Assembly: GCA_017987895.1 (NCBI GenBank)
Contig: JAGNSU010000008.1
Coordinates: 1-52,224 of the forward strand
Source of the DNA: Flavobacteriales bacterium
GTDB taxonomy: Bacteria > Bacteroidota > Bacteroidia > Flavobacteriales_F > PHOS-HE28
Direction: 5' to 3'
DNA: 52,224 nt
Shown here in pieces: positions 7,872 to 15,686 of the stretch. Within the stretch, counting starts at the first letter, position 1; each line of letters opens with the position of its first letter. A program made the translations under genes and the position numbers. The notes below the pieces were generated by a model. It made no database searches. It was not told the DNA's origin and worked only from the letters and a program-made list of their open reading frames with translations.

Positions 7872-8190
7872 TTTCCTTGAGGATGTATAGTTTGGGAGAC
7901 CCATAAATTGGGTCTTGCCACGTCAGCCATTCGAGGTATTCTGCGGAAGTGAGCAGTTCAATGGAAAGAGGAAGATCATGTGCGACCTGAAAGCGCTCGC
8001 GTAGGTCGGCTAACTCGCATCTCAGGTGCAGCCAGTCGGATGAACCTGCGGGATGCTTGGTCACAAGGAATAAGTCGCAGTCCTTTGGATTGGGCTGACC
8101 CTTCGCGACAGAGCCAAAAATGAAGGCCTGAACCAATCCGTCAGCCGGGAGATGCTGAAGAAGCCAGCTCCTAAAGGACTGAGTGTTCAT
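7864..8190 (-). CDS. Small MNT-type nucleotidyltransferase
   Basis: 108 aa starting MNTQSFRSWLLQHLPADGLV. The polymerase-beta-superfamily active site is clear: FIFGSVAKGQPNPKDCDLFL gives the GS pair (~26-27) and the DxD metal-binding acids (~37, 39), and SIELL (~77-81) sits where the third acid (here Glu) is expected. Minimal nucleotidyltransferases (MNT) of this size typically pair with a partner gene in toxin-antitoxin systems, where they modify the partner with AMP or nucleotides; here the partner is not a recognisable HEPN protein. The start overlaps the previous gene's end by 20 nt and the stop overlaps the next gene's start, so the three genes are one translational unit. Confidence 0.88.
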   Translation of the reverse strand: MNTQSFRSWLLQHLPADGLVQAFIFGSVAKGQPNPKDCDLFLVTKHPAGSSDWLHLRCELADLRERFQVAHDLPLSIELLTSAEYLEWLTWQDPIYGSPKLYILKEND

Positions 8191-8476
8191 TCTCAATTTG
8201 GACAAGAAACTCTCGAATCGTTTGGATTGAAATACCCAAACGCTTGGCGTGCGCTTTCGCATCTTCGGAGATATACATGCCCTTTGGACAGGCGACTGTA
8301 TCGGCCCCTTTTGCTTGCGCAGCTGCCACAACATCAGCCGTGCCGTTGTAGCCATTGAACGGGGTATACACCACTCGAGTGCGTCTTGCAGTGGTCACCT
8401 GAATGGTGTCGTGGGCAAGGATTCGTGTATGCAATACCTTGTTTGAGATGGCAGACTTTAGGTACTCGGCACTCAT
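8171..8476 (-). CDS. Unrecognised 101-aa protein, first gene of the cassette
   Basis: 101 aa starting MSAEYLKSAISNKVLHTRIL. I do not recognise the family. Visible features: a central VVYTPFNGYNGTADVVAAAQ stretch, VACPKGMYISEDAKAHAKRL, and a C-terminal GISIQTIREFLVQIENE. The last portion vaguely resembles the end of BRCT or other small alpha/beta domains, but the start does not, so no fold is claimed. It contains no Sec signal. As the first gene, with the nucleotidyltransferase overlapping its end by 20 nt, it is probably required at similar level to the others; an antitoxin or specificity role is possible but unproven. Confidence 0.75.
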   Translation of the reverse strand: MSAEYLKSAISNKVLHTRILAHDTIQVTTARRTRVVYTPFNGYNGTADVVAAAQAKGADTVACPKGMYISEDAKAHAKRLGISIQTIREFLVQIENEHSVL

Positions 8477-8504
8477 CGTTCGTTTCGGCTAGTGTTATCA
8501 GTGC

Positions 8505-8512
8505 CAAAGTAA
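8505..8512 (-). promoter_or_regulatory. Candidate promoter box of the three-gene cassette
   Basis: The minus strand reads TTACTTTGG, a 7/8 match to TAnnTTTG, about 28 nt before the ATG at 8476. No -33 element is clear. It is the only such box between the cassette and the GC-rich block. Confidence 0.35.
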
Positions 8513-8529
8513 GTGTGCCTGTACAGTGG

Positions 8530-8712
8530 CTGAATTGCGTGAGGGGGCGAAGCGGCAGCCCTGCGCCGACGTGGCCTTGCGGGCTCGTGCAACGAGGAGG
8601 CGACGGAGGAGCCCCCGCAGTGCCGCCGACCGCTGGACACGGCAAGCAGGCTAGAGCGCAGCACCCGACCCGTGTGTGGGCTTGCGCGTGGGAAAGGGTC
8701 ACGCCCACACCT
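8530..8712. other. GC-rich structured non-coding block
   Basis: About 180 bp of very GC-rich DNA between the divergent cassette and ffh, with no credible coding frame. It contains several dyads, the strongest near its right end: GTGTGG (8675-8680) pairs with CCACAC (8705-8710) and GCGTG with CACGC inside. Another is CTCGT-GCA-ACGAG near 8592. I see none of the conserved SRP-RNA domain IV sequence, tmRNA or RNase P motifs. It could be an unrecognised structured RNA, a repeat or a boundary of the cassette. Confidence 0.45.
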
Positions 8713-8741
8713 CTACCTTCGCATCCCTCAATTCCTTTTCG

Positions 8742-10082
8742 ATGTTCGAGAACTTAAGTGACAAGCTGGAGCGGGCCTTCAAGGTCCTCAAGGGCCAAGG
8801 GCAGATCACGGAGATCAACGTGGCGGAGACCACCAAGGAGATCCGCCGCGCGCTGCTGGATGCCGACGTGAACTTCAAGACGGCGAAGGATTTCACCGAT
8901 CGCGTGAAGGCCAAGGCGCTGGGCCAGAACGTGCTCACGAGCGTGAGCCCCGGCCAGTTGCTCACCAAGATCACGCACGACGAGCTGGCCGAGCTGATGG
9001 GCGGGCAGAGCGCAGGCATCAACCTGGGCGGCAACCCCACGGTGGTGCTGATGAGCGGCTTGCAGGGCTCGGGTAAGACCACTTTCAGCGGGAAGCTGGC
9101 GAACTACATCCGCAAGAAGGGGCGCAAGGTGCTGCTGACCGCTGCGGACGTGTACCGCCCGGCGGCCATCGACCAGTTGGAGACGCTGGGCAAACAGCTG
9201 GAGATCGAGGTCTACAGCGAGCGCGAGAACAAGGATCCGGTGAGCATCGCGAAGAACGCGATCGCGCACGCGAAGCAGCACGGCTTCACGGCCGTGATCA
9301 TCGATACCGCCGGCCGCCTGGCGATCGATGAGAAGATGATGGACGAGATCGCCGCGATCAAGAAGGCGATCAACCCGCAGGAGACGCTCTTCGTGGTGGA
9401 CGCCATGACCGGTCAGGATGCGGTGAACACGGCGAAGGCCTTCAACGAGCGCCTGAACATAGACGGCGTGGTGCTGACGAAGCTCGACGGCGACGCGCGC
9501 GGCGGTGCGGCGCTATCGATCCGCAGCGTGGTGGACAAGCCGATCAAGTTCATCGGCACCGGCGAGAAGATGGAGGCGCTGGACGAGTTCCACCCCGACC
9601 GTATGGCCGGCCGTATCCTGGGCATGGGCGACGTCGTCTCGCTGGTGGAGAAGGCGCAGGAGCAGTTCGATGAGAAGGCCGCGCGCGAGCTGAACAAGAA
9701 GATCGCGAAGGACCAGTTCGGCTTCGACGATTTCCTGGAGCAGATCGGGCAGATCAAGAAGATGGGGAACATGAAGGACCTCATGGGCATGATCCCCGGC
9801 GTGGGCAAGGCGATGAAGAACATCGACATCCCGGACGATGCCTTCAAGGGCATCGAGGCGATCATCAAGAGCATGACGCCGGAAGAGCGAAAGAACCCGG
9901 CGGTGATCAATGGATCGCGTCGGCTGCGCCTCGCGAAAGGCAGCGGCACCAATATCGAAGCGGTGAACAAGCTGATGAAGCAGTTCGAGGAGACGCGGAA
10001 GATGATGAAGATGATGGGGGACAAGACCAAGATGCAGAACATGATGAAGCAGATGCAGGCGATGCAAGGGATGCGGCGATGA
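8742..10082 (+). CDS. ffh: Signal recognition particle GTPase Ffh
   Basis: 446 aa from the ATG at 8742 (MFENLSDKLERAFKVLKGQG), the standard Ffh start; upstream frame is non-coding. Ffh binds signal sequences of nascent membrane and exported proteins and, with 4.5S RNA and FtsY, targets ribosomes to the membrane. The helical N domain is ~1-90; the GTPase G domain shows the P-loop GLQGSGKTT (~106-114), DTAGRL (~189-194) and TKLDGDARGG (~246-255). The M domain (~325-446) has the Met-rich finger (IKKMGNMKDLMGMIPGVGK) and the RNA-binding SRRLRLAKGSG motif. Length is normal. A possible box TACCTTCG lies at 8714-8721. Monocistronic by position. Confidence 0.98.
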   Translation: MFENLSDKLERAFKVLKGQGQITEINVAETTKEIRRALLDADVNFKTAKDFTDRVKAKALGQNVLTSVSPGQLLTKITHDELAELMGGQSAGINLGGNPTVVLMSGLQGSGKTTFSGKLANYIRKKGRKVLLTAADVYRPAAIDQLETLGKQLEIEVYSERENKDPVSIAKNAIAHAKQHGFTAVIIDTAGRLAIDEKMMDEIAAIKKAINPQETLFVVDAMTGQDAVNTAKAFNERLNIDGVVLTKLDGDARGGAALSIRSVVDKPIKFIGTGEKMEALDEFHPDRMAGRILGMGDVVSLVEKAQEQFDEKAARELNKKIAKDQFGFDDFLEQIGQIKKMGNMKDLMGMIPGVGKAMKNIDIPDDAFKGIEAIIKSMTPEERKNPAVINGSRRLRLAKGSGTNIEAVNKLMKQFEETRKMMKMMGDKTKMQNMMKQMQAMQGMRR

Positions 10083-10239
10083 GCGCAGATGCAGCAGGCG
10101 CAAGGGATGAGGAGGTAGAGCGCGTTGTCAGTTGTCGGTCTCCTGACCGTGTATCGATGACGTGGTTGGACAGGGTTCATCACCCGCTTCTTCGTGATGC
10201 TGGACAACCAACCATTGTACATTGTACGTACGAAGTGAT

Positions 10240-10247
10240 TACATTTG
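10240..10247 (+). promoter_or_regulatory. Promoter of the DUF6364/PIN pair
   Basis: TACATTTG matches TAnnTTTG exactly, 19 nt before the ATG at 10267. Upstream, ATTG occurs twice (10214-10217 and 10221-10224) within a short direct repeat ATTGTAC; the first is at an acceptable -33 distance (22-nt spacer). The repeated ATTGTAC/GTACGTAC stretch could be an operator for autoregulation by the antitoxin, which is speculation. Confidence 0.5.
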
Positions 10248-10266
10248 CCGTATAAACAAGACAGCC

Positions 10267-10527
10267 ATGGATACCAAGCTCACCCTCAGTTTCGATCAGG
10301 GCGTGGCCGAGCGGGCCAAGGCCTTCGCCGAGGCGAACAATATCAGCCTATCGCGCCTGGTGGAGTTCATGCTCAGCAAGGTGACCGACAAACGCTATCG
10401 CAGCCTGGATGAATTGCCCGTGAGTGATTGGGTGAGCCAGGTGGCCGAAGGCGAAGCGACCTACGTGCGCAAGAACGCGGCCCAGAGTGTGAAGAAGGAT
10501 TATCTGGCCAGCCGCCGGCGCAAGTGA
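10267..10527 (+). CDS. DUF6364 family protein, putative antitoxin
   Basis: 86 aa from the ATG at 10267 (MDTKLTLSFDQGVAERAKAF); the frame's earlier start at 10222 precedes the promoter and is rejected. MDTKLTLS...AERAKAFAEANNISLSRLVEFML is the ribbon-helix-helix-like signature of DUF6364, which is regularly found before PIN-domain toxins. Predicted to bind DNA as a dimer through the first strand and to neutralise the PIN protein downstream through its C-terminal tail (YVRKNAAQSVKKDYLASRRRK is highly basic). The PIN gene follows after 102 nt, an unusually wide gap occupied by an inverted repeat. Confidence 0.88.
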   Translation: MDTKLTLSFDQGVAERAKAFAEANNISLSRLVEFMLSKVTDKRYRSLDELPVSDWVSQVAEGEATYVRKNAAQSVKKDYLASRRRK

Positions 10528-10531
10528 TCCA

Positions 10532-10603
10532 TACCGCAAAGAACACTAAGAGCACAAAGGGTTTGACCTGCATTACTTCGTGTGCTTTGTGCCCTTTGCG
10601 GTA
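10532..10603. repeat. Imperfect inverted repeat with TACCGCAAAG ends
   Basis: Left arm TACCGCAAAGAACAC... starts at 10532 and right arm ...GCCCTTTGCGGTA ends at 10603; the outer 10 bp (TACCGCAAAG/CTTTGCGGTA) are perfectly complementary, the inner arms (AGCACAAAG versus CACACAAAG-like) only partly. Similar ACCGCAAAG...CTTTGCGGT palindromes are, to my knowledge, common dispersed repeats in bacterial genomes. It lies between antitoxin and toxin genes, so transcription must cross it; the hairpin could reduce toxin expression or protect mRNA. Confidence 0.75.
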
Positions 10604-10629
10604 AGAAATGAATTGAGGTTCACTTCCCC

Positions 10630-11064
10630 ATGCCCCCCAAGCGGATCTTCCTGGATGCGAACGTGCTAGTGACGGTGCTCTGCAATGAGTACCCGCGATT
10701 CAGTGCCTGCGCCCGGGTGCTCAGCCTTGCCGATGACCCGCGCTTCGAGGTGTACACATCGCCGCTGTGCCTGGCGATCGGGGCGTACTTCGCGGAGAAG
10801 AAGGGCGGCAAGCGGGTGGCCAAGAAGAAGGCCGGTCTGCTGGCGGAGAAGCTCAGGCTGACCACGCTCGATGCTTCAACCGCCAAGCGCGCCCTCGCCA
10901 ACAAGCGGGTGGAAGACATCGAGGACGGCATGCAGTATTACTCCGCTTTGGATGCCAGGTGCATATGCATTGTCACCTACGACAAGAAGGACTTCCACTT
11001 CGCGGATACCGAGGTGCTTGACGGGGAGGAGTTCCTGCTGAAATACGCCGTCAGAAGGCCATAA
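10630..11064 (+). CDS. PIN-domain protein, putative ribonuclease toxin
   Basis: 144 aa starting MPPKRIFLDANVLVTVLCNE. The PIN fold's acidic active site is visible: D9 in FLDANVL, E98/D99 in VEDIEDGMQYYSAL, and D118/D121 in VTYDKKDF, with the usual order and spacing. PIN toxins cleave RNA (often tRNA or rRNA) when freed from their antitoxin. The small DUF6364 gene upstream makes this a VapBC-like pair. RNA cleavage and target are inferred from the family. No independent promoter box was found between the genes, so it probably depends on readthrough from 10240 across the inverted repeat. Confidence 0.88.
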   Translation: MPPKRIFLDANVLVTVLCNEYPRFSACARVLSLADDPRFEVYTSPLCLAIGAYFAEKKGGKRVAKKKAGLLAEKLRLTTLDASTAKRALANKRVEDIEDGMQYYSALDARCICIVTYDKKDFHFADTEVLDGEEFLLKYAVRRP

Positions 11065-11182
11065 CGGCCAGGGCACATCCGGAGGTCGGGCCCTTTGCTG
11101 TGGGTCGGGGGGGCAATGCGCTTGGCGGCCGCATAACCCCGTTCATCGCATCCGCGTAGGAGGGCCCGCAAGATCCTTGTCC

Positions 11183-13021
11183 ATGCGTGCGTCTATCCTA
11201 GTGCCGATCCTTTGTTCCGCGCTCAACTGCGTTGCGCAGACGGGGCCCGGTGGTGTAGGCACCAGCGCCAACAACGTGCTCTGGCTCCGTGCCGATGCCG
11301 GTGTCACCCAAAGCAGCGGCGCGGTGTCCCAATGGAACGACCAGAGCGGGAACAACAACCATGCGCTGCTCCCGGGCACTATTCCCACGGCAACGCCCAC
11401 TTTCTTGGTCAGTTCGGTGAACAACTATCCCTCGCTCGACTTCGACGGTACCGACGACCAGTTGTGGGTGACCGACCATGCGACGATCGATCTGACCCAG
11501 TGGCACTTCTTCATCGTGGTGACGGCCGATGTGCAGAAGAACTACAACGCCTGGATGGTGAAGGGGGACGATAGCGACGAGAACTTCGAGATGCTCAGCT
11601 ACTCGGATGGGAACATCCACACCCCCACGAAATACTCGGACAATTCGCGGACTTTCCCCAGTTCCGCCAGCGGCCAGGTGGTGACCGGCACCTTTGACAT
11701 CTTCGAGTACAGCTACTCCACCGCCGTGGGGCGTGATGTGTACAAGAACGCAGGCAACATCATCACCGACAACGAGAACAAGACCCCCAAGGTGAACAAC
11801 CTGCCACTGTATATCGCCAATGAGAGCAGCACCAGTGGCCGCAACGTGGATGGCGACATCGCCGAAGTGGTCGCCTTCAACGCACCGCTGAACAGCGCCC
11901 AGCGGCTCATCGTGAACAACTACCTGGCCGCGAAGTATGCCCGCACGCTATCGTCGGGTGATATCTACGTGCAAGACAACACGGGCAACGGGAATTACGA
12001 TCATGATGTGGCCGGCATAGGGCGCGTGAACAGTTCGAACATGCAGACCGATTCACGTGGTTCGGGCATTGTGGAAGTGAGCAAGGCCGGGTACTCCGGT
12101 CTGGGTGACGATGAATTCCTGATCTGGGGTCATGACAACGGGGGGTTGGGTACATTCGGTGTAGGCGATCTGCCCACCGGTGTGCAGGGCCGCTGGGCCC
12201 GCGTGTGGCGTGTGAACGAAGTAGATGCCAGCGGGAGCTCGTTGAACGTGGGCAACGTGGACATGACCTTCGACCTGGCCGGACTGGGACCCGTCTCGGC
12301 GAGCGATCTGCGGTTGCTGGTCGACACGGACGGTGATGGGCTCTTCGCCGATGAGACGCCGATCAGCGGCGCAACCCTCGTGAGCGGCACGCTCTATCGG
12401 TTCAGCAATACCTCCGCTCTACAGAACGGGCGACGCTTCACCCTCGGCACCGCGAACCTAGGAAGCACACCCCTGCCGATCGAACTGGTCGCTTTCGCGG
12501 CGTGGCCTTTGGGCCCTCGAAGCGTGGGACTTGAGTGGACCACGGTGAGCGAACTGAACAATGACCACTTTGCGGTCGAGCGATCGACCAACACGGAGAC
12601 TTGGGAGGTCGTAGCCACCTTGGCGGGTGCGGGCACGAGCCTCACGACCACCCACTACGTTGCGGAGGACCACACCGCACCGGGCGGGATCTGCTACTAC
12701 CGACTGCGCCAGACCGATCTGGATGGGGCGTCTACAATCTCGGACGTGGTGGCCGTGGATCTTGGACATCGCGAGGCGGATGGCCCGGTGATCTTCCCGA
12801 ACCCCGGCACGGGGGTTTTCAATGTGCTCTTCCCGGAGCAGAGCGGTCAGCCGGTTCAACTCACGCTGTTCGATCCGAGCGGCCGCATTGTTGCCACGCA
12901 TCGTGAAGAACAAACCCTTAGCGTCGCTTTCGATACGGGAACGATCGACCCAGGATCCTATCACCTGCGTATTGCTTACGGGGCGAAGGACATCGTGCGG
13001 ACGATCGAGCTGGTTCCCTGA
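11183..13021 (+). CDS. Large type IX-exported protein with lectin/LamG-like domain (paralogue A)
   Basis: 612 aa from the ATG at 11183 (MRASILVPILCSALNCVAQT, Sec signal; a TTG 6 nt earlier is rejected). Residues ~20-250 look like a concanavalin/LamG-type beta-sandwich (NNVLWLRADAGVTQ..., WNDQSGNNNHA, LDFDGTDDQLWV, IAEVVAFNAPLNSAQR) typical of carbohydrate- or protein-binding surface proteins. The following ~250 residues contain YDHDVAGIGRVN and DDEFLIWGHDNGG, then an FN3-like LPIELVAFAA...YYRLRQTDLDG section, and end with a type IX CTD (VIFPNPGTGVFNVLF). Its product is likely surface-attached and adhesive. The neighbouring gene at 13174 is a clear tandem duplicate, sharing order and motifs; both start in a CCTTGTCCATG context. 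Confidence 0.88.
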   Translation: MRASILVPILCSALNCVAQTGPGGVGTSANNVLWLRADAGVTQSSGAVSQWNDQSGNNNHALLPGTIPTATPTFLVSSVNNYPSLDFDGTDDQLWVTDHATIDLTQWHFFIVVTADVQKNYNAWMVKGDDSDENFEMLSYSDGNIHTPTKYSDNSRTFPSSASGQVVTGTFDIFEYSYSTAVGRDVYKNAGNIITDNENKTPKVNNLPLYIANESSTSGRNVDGDIAEVVAFNAPLNSAQRLIVNNYLAAKYARTLSSGDIYVQDNTGNGNYDHDVAGIGRVNSSNMQTDSRGSGIVEVSKAGYSGLGDDEFLIWGHDNGGLGTFGVGDLPTGVQGRWARVWRVNEVDASGSSLNVGNVDMTFDLAGLGPVSASDLRLLVDTDGDGLFADETPISGATLVSGTLYRFSNTSALQNGRRFTLGTANLGSTPLPIELVAFAAWPLGPRSVGLEWTTVSELNNDHFAVERSTNTETWEVVATLAGAGTSLTTTHYVAEDHTAPGGICYYRLRQTDLDGASTISDVVAVDLGHREADGPVIFPNPGTGVFNVLFPEQSGQPVQLTLFDPSGRIVATHREEQTLSVAFDTGTIDPGSYHLRIAYGAKDIVRTIELVP

Positions 13022-13173
13022 CCGCGCCCGTGCCACCCAAGCCGTCGCTCGCATGTTCCCACGGACGTACCGACCCAGGGCTTTCAATACGTCGCACGGG
13101 ACAAGGCCGTCTTCATCGATGGGAAAACCCAATTCGTCGTTCGTGCGTAGGACGGGCCGCATCATCCTTGTCC

Positions 13174-15036
13174 ATGCGCGCAACCATTCTCTTGCCCTTC
13201 CTGTGCTCGGTGTTCACCGGCGTGGCGCAGACGGGCCCTGCCGGCGTCGGCTCCAGCACCAACAATGTGCTCTGGTTGAGCGCGGACAGGAATGTGTGGT
13301 CGAATACGAGCAACACCCTTTGCACCGACGGGCAGAACGTACGGCAGTGGGGTGATCGGTCCGGGAACGGAAAGATCGCGGAGCAGGCCACCTCGGGCCA
13401 ACAACCGAGCTACGAGACGAACGAAGTGAACGCGATGCCGGTCGTCCGCTACAGTTCCGCCCAGGTGGACCGATTGCTAGCCACTGGACTGAGCACAGGG
13501 AACCAGGCCTCGATCTGGGCCGTCGCACGTTTTGTCTCGCTGCCCTCGAGCAATCCCGGGATCTTGCAGGGCACGGCCAGCGGCAACGGCTACTCCACGA
13601 TCGCCGGTGACAAGAACATCGGCATGTGGGTGAATTCAGGCAATAGCCGGGTTTGGGGTCGGGGCATCCAGTCGGGCGGTGCCCAGATCCAGATCCCGCA
13701 AACCACCGCTTTGTCCTCGAACACTTGGTACATCATCAACAACAACTACGACGGTACGAACATCATTCAATACGTGAACAACGCCACCGCCGGATCGGTA
13801 GGCTATGATGGAACGCTCCGCTCCTGGACGGACATGGCCATCGGGACACAAGCGGGCACGGAGAATTGGAACGGCGACCTCGCGGAGGTGATCGCCTACA
13901 ACACCTCGCTGAACCCTGCGCAAAGGATCATTGTGGCCAACTATCTCGCCGCGAAGTACGGTCTGTCCTTGAGCAGCAACGATGTGTATTCCCAGGACCT
14001 CAACGGTTTCGATTTCGATGTGGCAGGTATTGGCCGTGTAACCGGTGCCTCCCAAAGCCAGACCACTTCATCCGGTCCGGGTATCGTGCAGATCACCGGC
14101 GCGACCGACTTGGGAAATGATGAATTCCTGATGTGGGGGCATGACAATGGCACCTTGGGCACCTGGGGACAGGGGGACCTACCGACCGGGATACAGGGCC
14201 GATGGAACCGCACCTGGCGCGTGAGCGAGCGCAATACAGCGAATTCGAGCAGTGTGAACGTGGGCAATGTGGACCTCGGCTTTGACCTCACGGGGTTCAC
14301 CATTGGGAACATCAATGATCTCCGGCTGATCGTGGATACCGACGGCGACGACAACTTCTCCGAGGAGGCGGTCATCGGCCCACCTACGCTTTCGGGTGGG
14401 CGCTATTGGTTCTACGGGGTCTCTACCATCACCAATGCCGACCGCTTCACCTTGGGCACCACGAACATGAGCAGCACCATGCTGCCGATCGAACTGGTAT
14501 CGTTCGAGGCCCAGGCCGTCGATGCCTCAAATGTTCACCTGCGGTGGGCCACTGCTTCGGAACATGACAATGACCATTTCACCGTCGAACGGTCGGGTGA
14601 CGCGAGCGACTGGCAGCAGGTGGCCGAAGTGGACGCGATCGGGAACAGTAACTCGCTCACGGAGTACTGGACGAACGACGACGGCCTCGAGCCCCAGGTG
14701 TACTACTACCGCCTGCGCCAGACCGATATCGATGGAACGTCCACCCTTTCGGACGTGGTGGCGATAAACCTGGAACGGTATGGGTACGAGGATGTGCTCC
14801 TCTTTCCGAACCCTAGCGCGGGCTCCTTTCAGGTGCGGTTCGCGGTGCCACCTTCACAGGAACCGAAGTTCACATTGCTCGATGCCCTGGGTCGGGCCGT
14901 ATCCTTGGATGATCAAGGGACGCCCGGTACAGGTGTCTACACCATGCAGGCCGGGAACACCGCTGACGGTGTCTACCAATTGCACATCCAAGTGGCCGAT
15001 GCGGTGACGGTGCGACGGGCGCGCATTACGCGCTGA
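13174..15036 (+). CDS. Large type IX-exported protein with lectin/LamG-like domain (paralogue B)
   Basis: 620 aa from the ATG at 13174 (MRATILLPFLCSVFTGVAQT, Sec signal); an upstream in-frame start at 13030 would put the signal internally. Domain order equals paralogue A: LamG-like part with NNVLWLSADRNVWS, WGDRSGNGKIAEQ and LAEVIAYNTSLNPAQRIIV; FDVAGIGRVTG and DDEFLMWGHDNGT-like centre (NDEFLMWGHDNGT); FN3-like LPIELVSFEAQ...YYYRLRQTDIDG; and a CTD with LLFPNPSAGSFQVRFA. The first ~200 residues differ most from paralogue A, suggesting divergence of the ligand face. Likely displayed on the surface; ligand unknown. A 152-nt spacer separates the two genes, and its 3' part resembles the leader of paralogue A. 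Confidence 0.88.
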   Translation: MRATILLPFLCSVFTGVAQTGPAGVGSSTNNVLWLSADRNVWSNTSNTLCTDGQNVRQWGDRSGNGKIAEQATSGQQPSYETNEVNAMPVVRYSSAQVDRLLATGLSTGNQASIWAVARFVSLPSSNPGILQGTASGNGYSTIAGDKNIGMWVNSGNSRVWGRGIQSGGAQIQIPQTTALSSNTWYIINNNYDGTNIIQYVNNATAGSVGYDGTLRSWTDMAIGTQAGTENWNGDLAEVIAYNTSLNPAQRIIVANYLAAKYGLSLSSNDVYSQDLNGFDFDVAGIGRVTGASQSQTTSSGPGIVQITGATDLGNDEFLMWGHDNGTLGTWGQGDLPTGIQGRWNRTWRVSERNTANSSSVNVGNVDLGFDLTGFTIGNINDLRLIVDTDGDDNFSEEAVIGPPTLSGGRYWFYGVSTITNADRFTLGTTNMSSTMLPIELVSFEAQAVDASNVHLRWATASEHDNDHFTVERSGDASDWQQVAEVDAIGNSNSLTEYWTNDDGLEPQVYYYRLRQTDIDGTSTLSDVVAINLERYGYEDVLLFPNPSAGSFQVRFAVPPSQEPKFTLLDALGRAVSLDDQGTPGTGVYTMQAGNTADGVYQLHIQVADAVTVRRARITR

Positions 15037-15105
15037 TCGGGCCATGCGCTGTTCCGGCGCGATCATGCGCGATGTCGCATCTTGGTGGCCACATCCGCGT
15101 GCTAC

Positions 15106-15651
15106 ATGACCGACCAAGCCCTCGAGCTCCTCAAATACCCCGCCGGCAAATTCGTCCGCGGTACCAAGGCCGGGACACCGGATCGTATCACCACGTGCAT
15201 CGCCATCATCGAGGCCTTTCCGGAAAAGCTGCGTGCAGAAGTGCAGGGTCTCAGCGATCGGCACCTGGACACACCATACCGCCCTGGCGGTTGGACGGTT
15301 CGGCAACTGGTGCACCATATCGCTGACAGCCACAGCCAGACGCTGCACCGTTTCAAGCTGGCATTAACAGAGGAAAAACCGGTGATCAAGCCGTACAAGG
15401 AAGCCCTGTGGGCGGAGCACATCGATGCACGGACCATGCCGCTCGAACCCTCGCTCGCGATCGTCTCGGGTACCCACGCACGATGGGTGTTGCTTATGCG
15501 TGGCATGTCCACCGCGGAGTGGGACCGCGTGTTCGTTCACCCGGAGCAGCAGCGCGAGATAAGCCTGGCGGAGGCGCTGGAACTGTATGTCTGGCATAGC
15601 GGCCATCACCTTGCGCATATCACCGGGTTGAAGGCTCGGGGCTTCCAATAG
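15106..15651 (+). CDS. YfiT/DinB-family metal-dependent protein
   Basis: 181 aa from the ATG at 15106 (MTDQALELLKYPAGKFVRGT). The DinB/YfiT four-helix-bundle metal site is visible: H70/H71 in GGWTVRQLVHHIADSH and the C-terminal WHSGHHLAHITGL (H164, H168, H171), where three His ligands bind a divalent metal. YfiT of Bacillus is a putative metal hydrolase and relatives include bacillithiol S-transferases (BstA), which conjugate a low-molecular-weight thiol to toxic compounds. Which activity applies here is unknown. Start at 15082 is possible but adds 8 residues before the conserved start. Lies just before folD with a 35-nt gap. Confidence 0.85.
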   Translation: MTDQALELLKYPAGKFVRGTKAGTPDRITTCIAIIEAFPEKLRAEVQGLSDRHLDTPYRPGGWTVRQLVHHIADSHSQTLHRFKLALTEEKPVIKPYKEALWAEHIDARTMPLEPSLAIVSGTHARWVLLMRGMSTAEWDRVFVHPEQQREISLAEALELYVWHSGHHLAHITGLKARGFQ

Positions 15652-15686
15652 CGCGGCGTTCCGGTATCTTCAGCCCGCAACGGACC

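Noticed and set aside
8530..8712. SRP RNA gene next to ffh
   Set aside because: The conserved domain IV sequence (GGUCAGG...GGAAGCAGC type) is not present on either strand, so no RNA gene was called.
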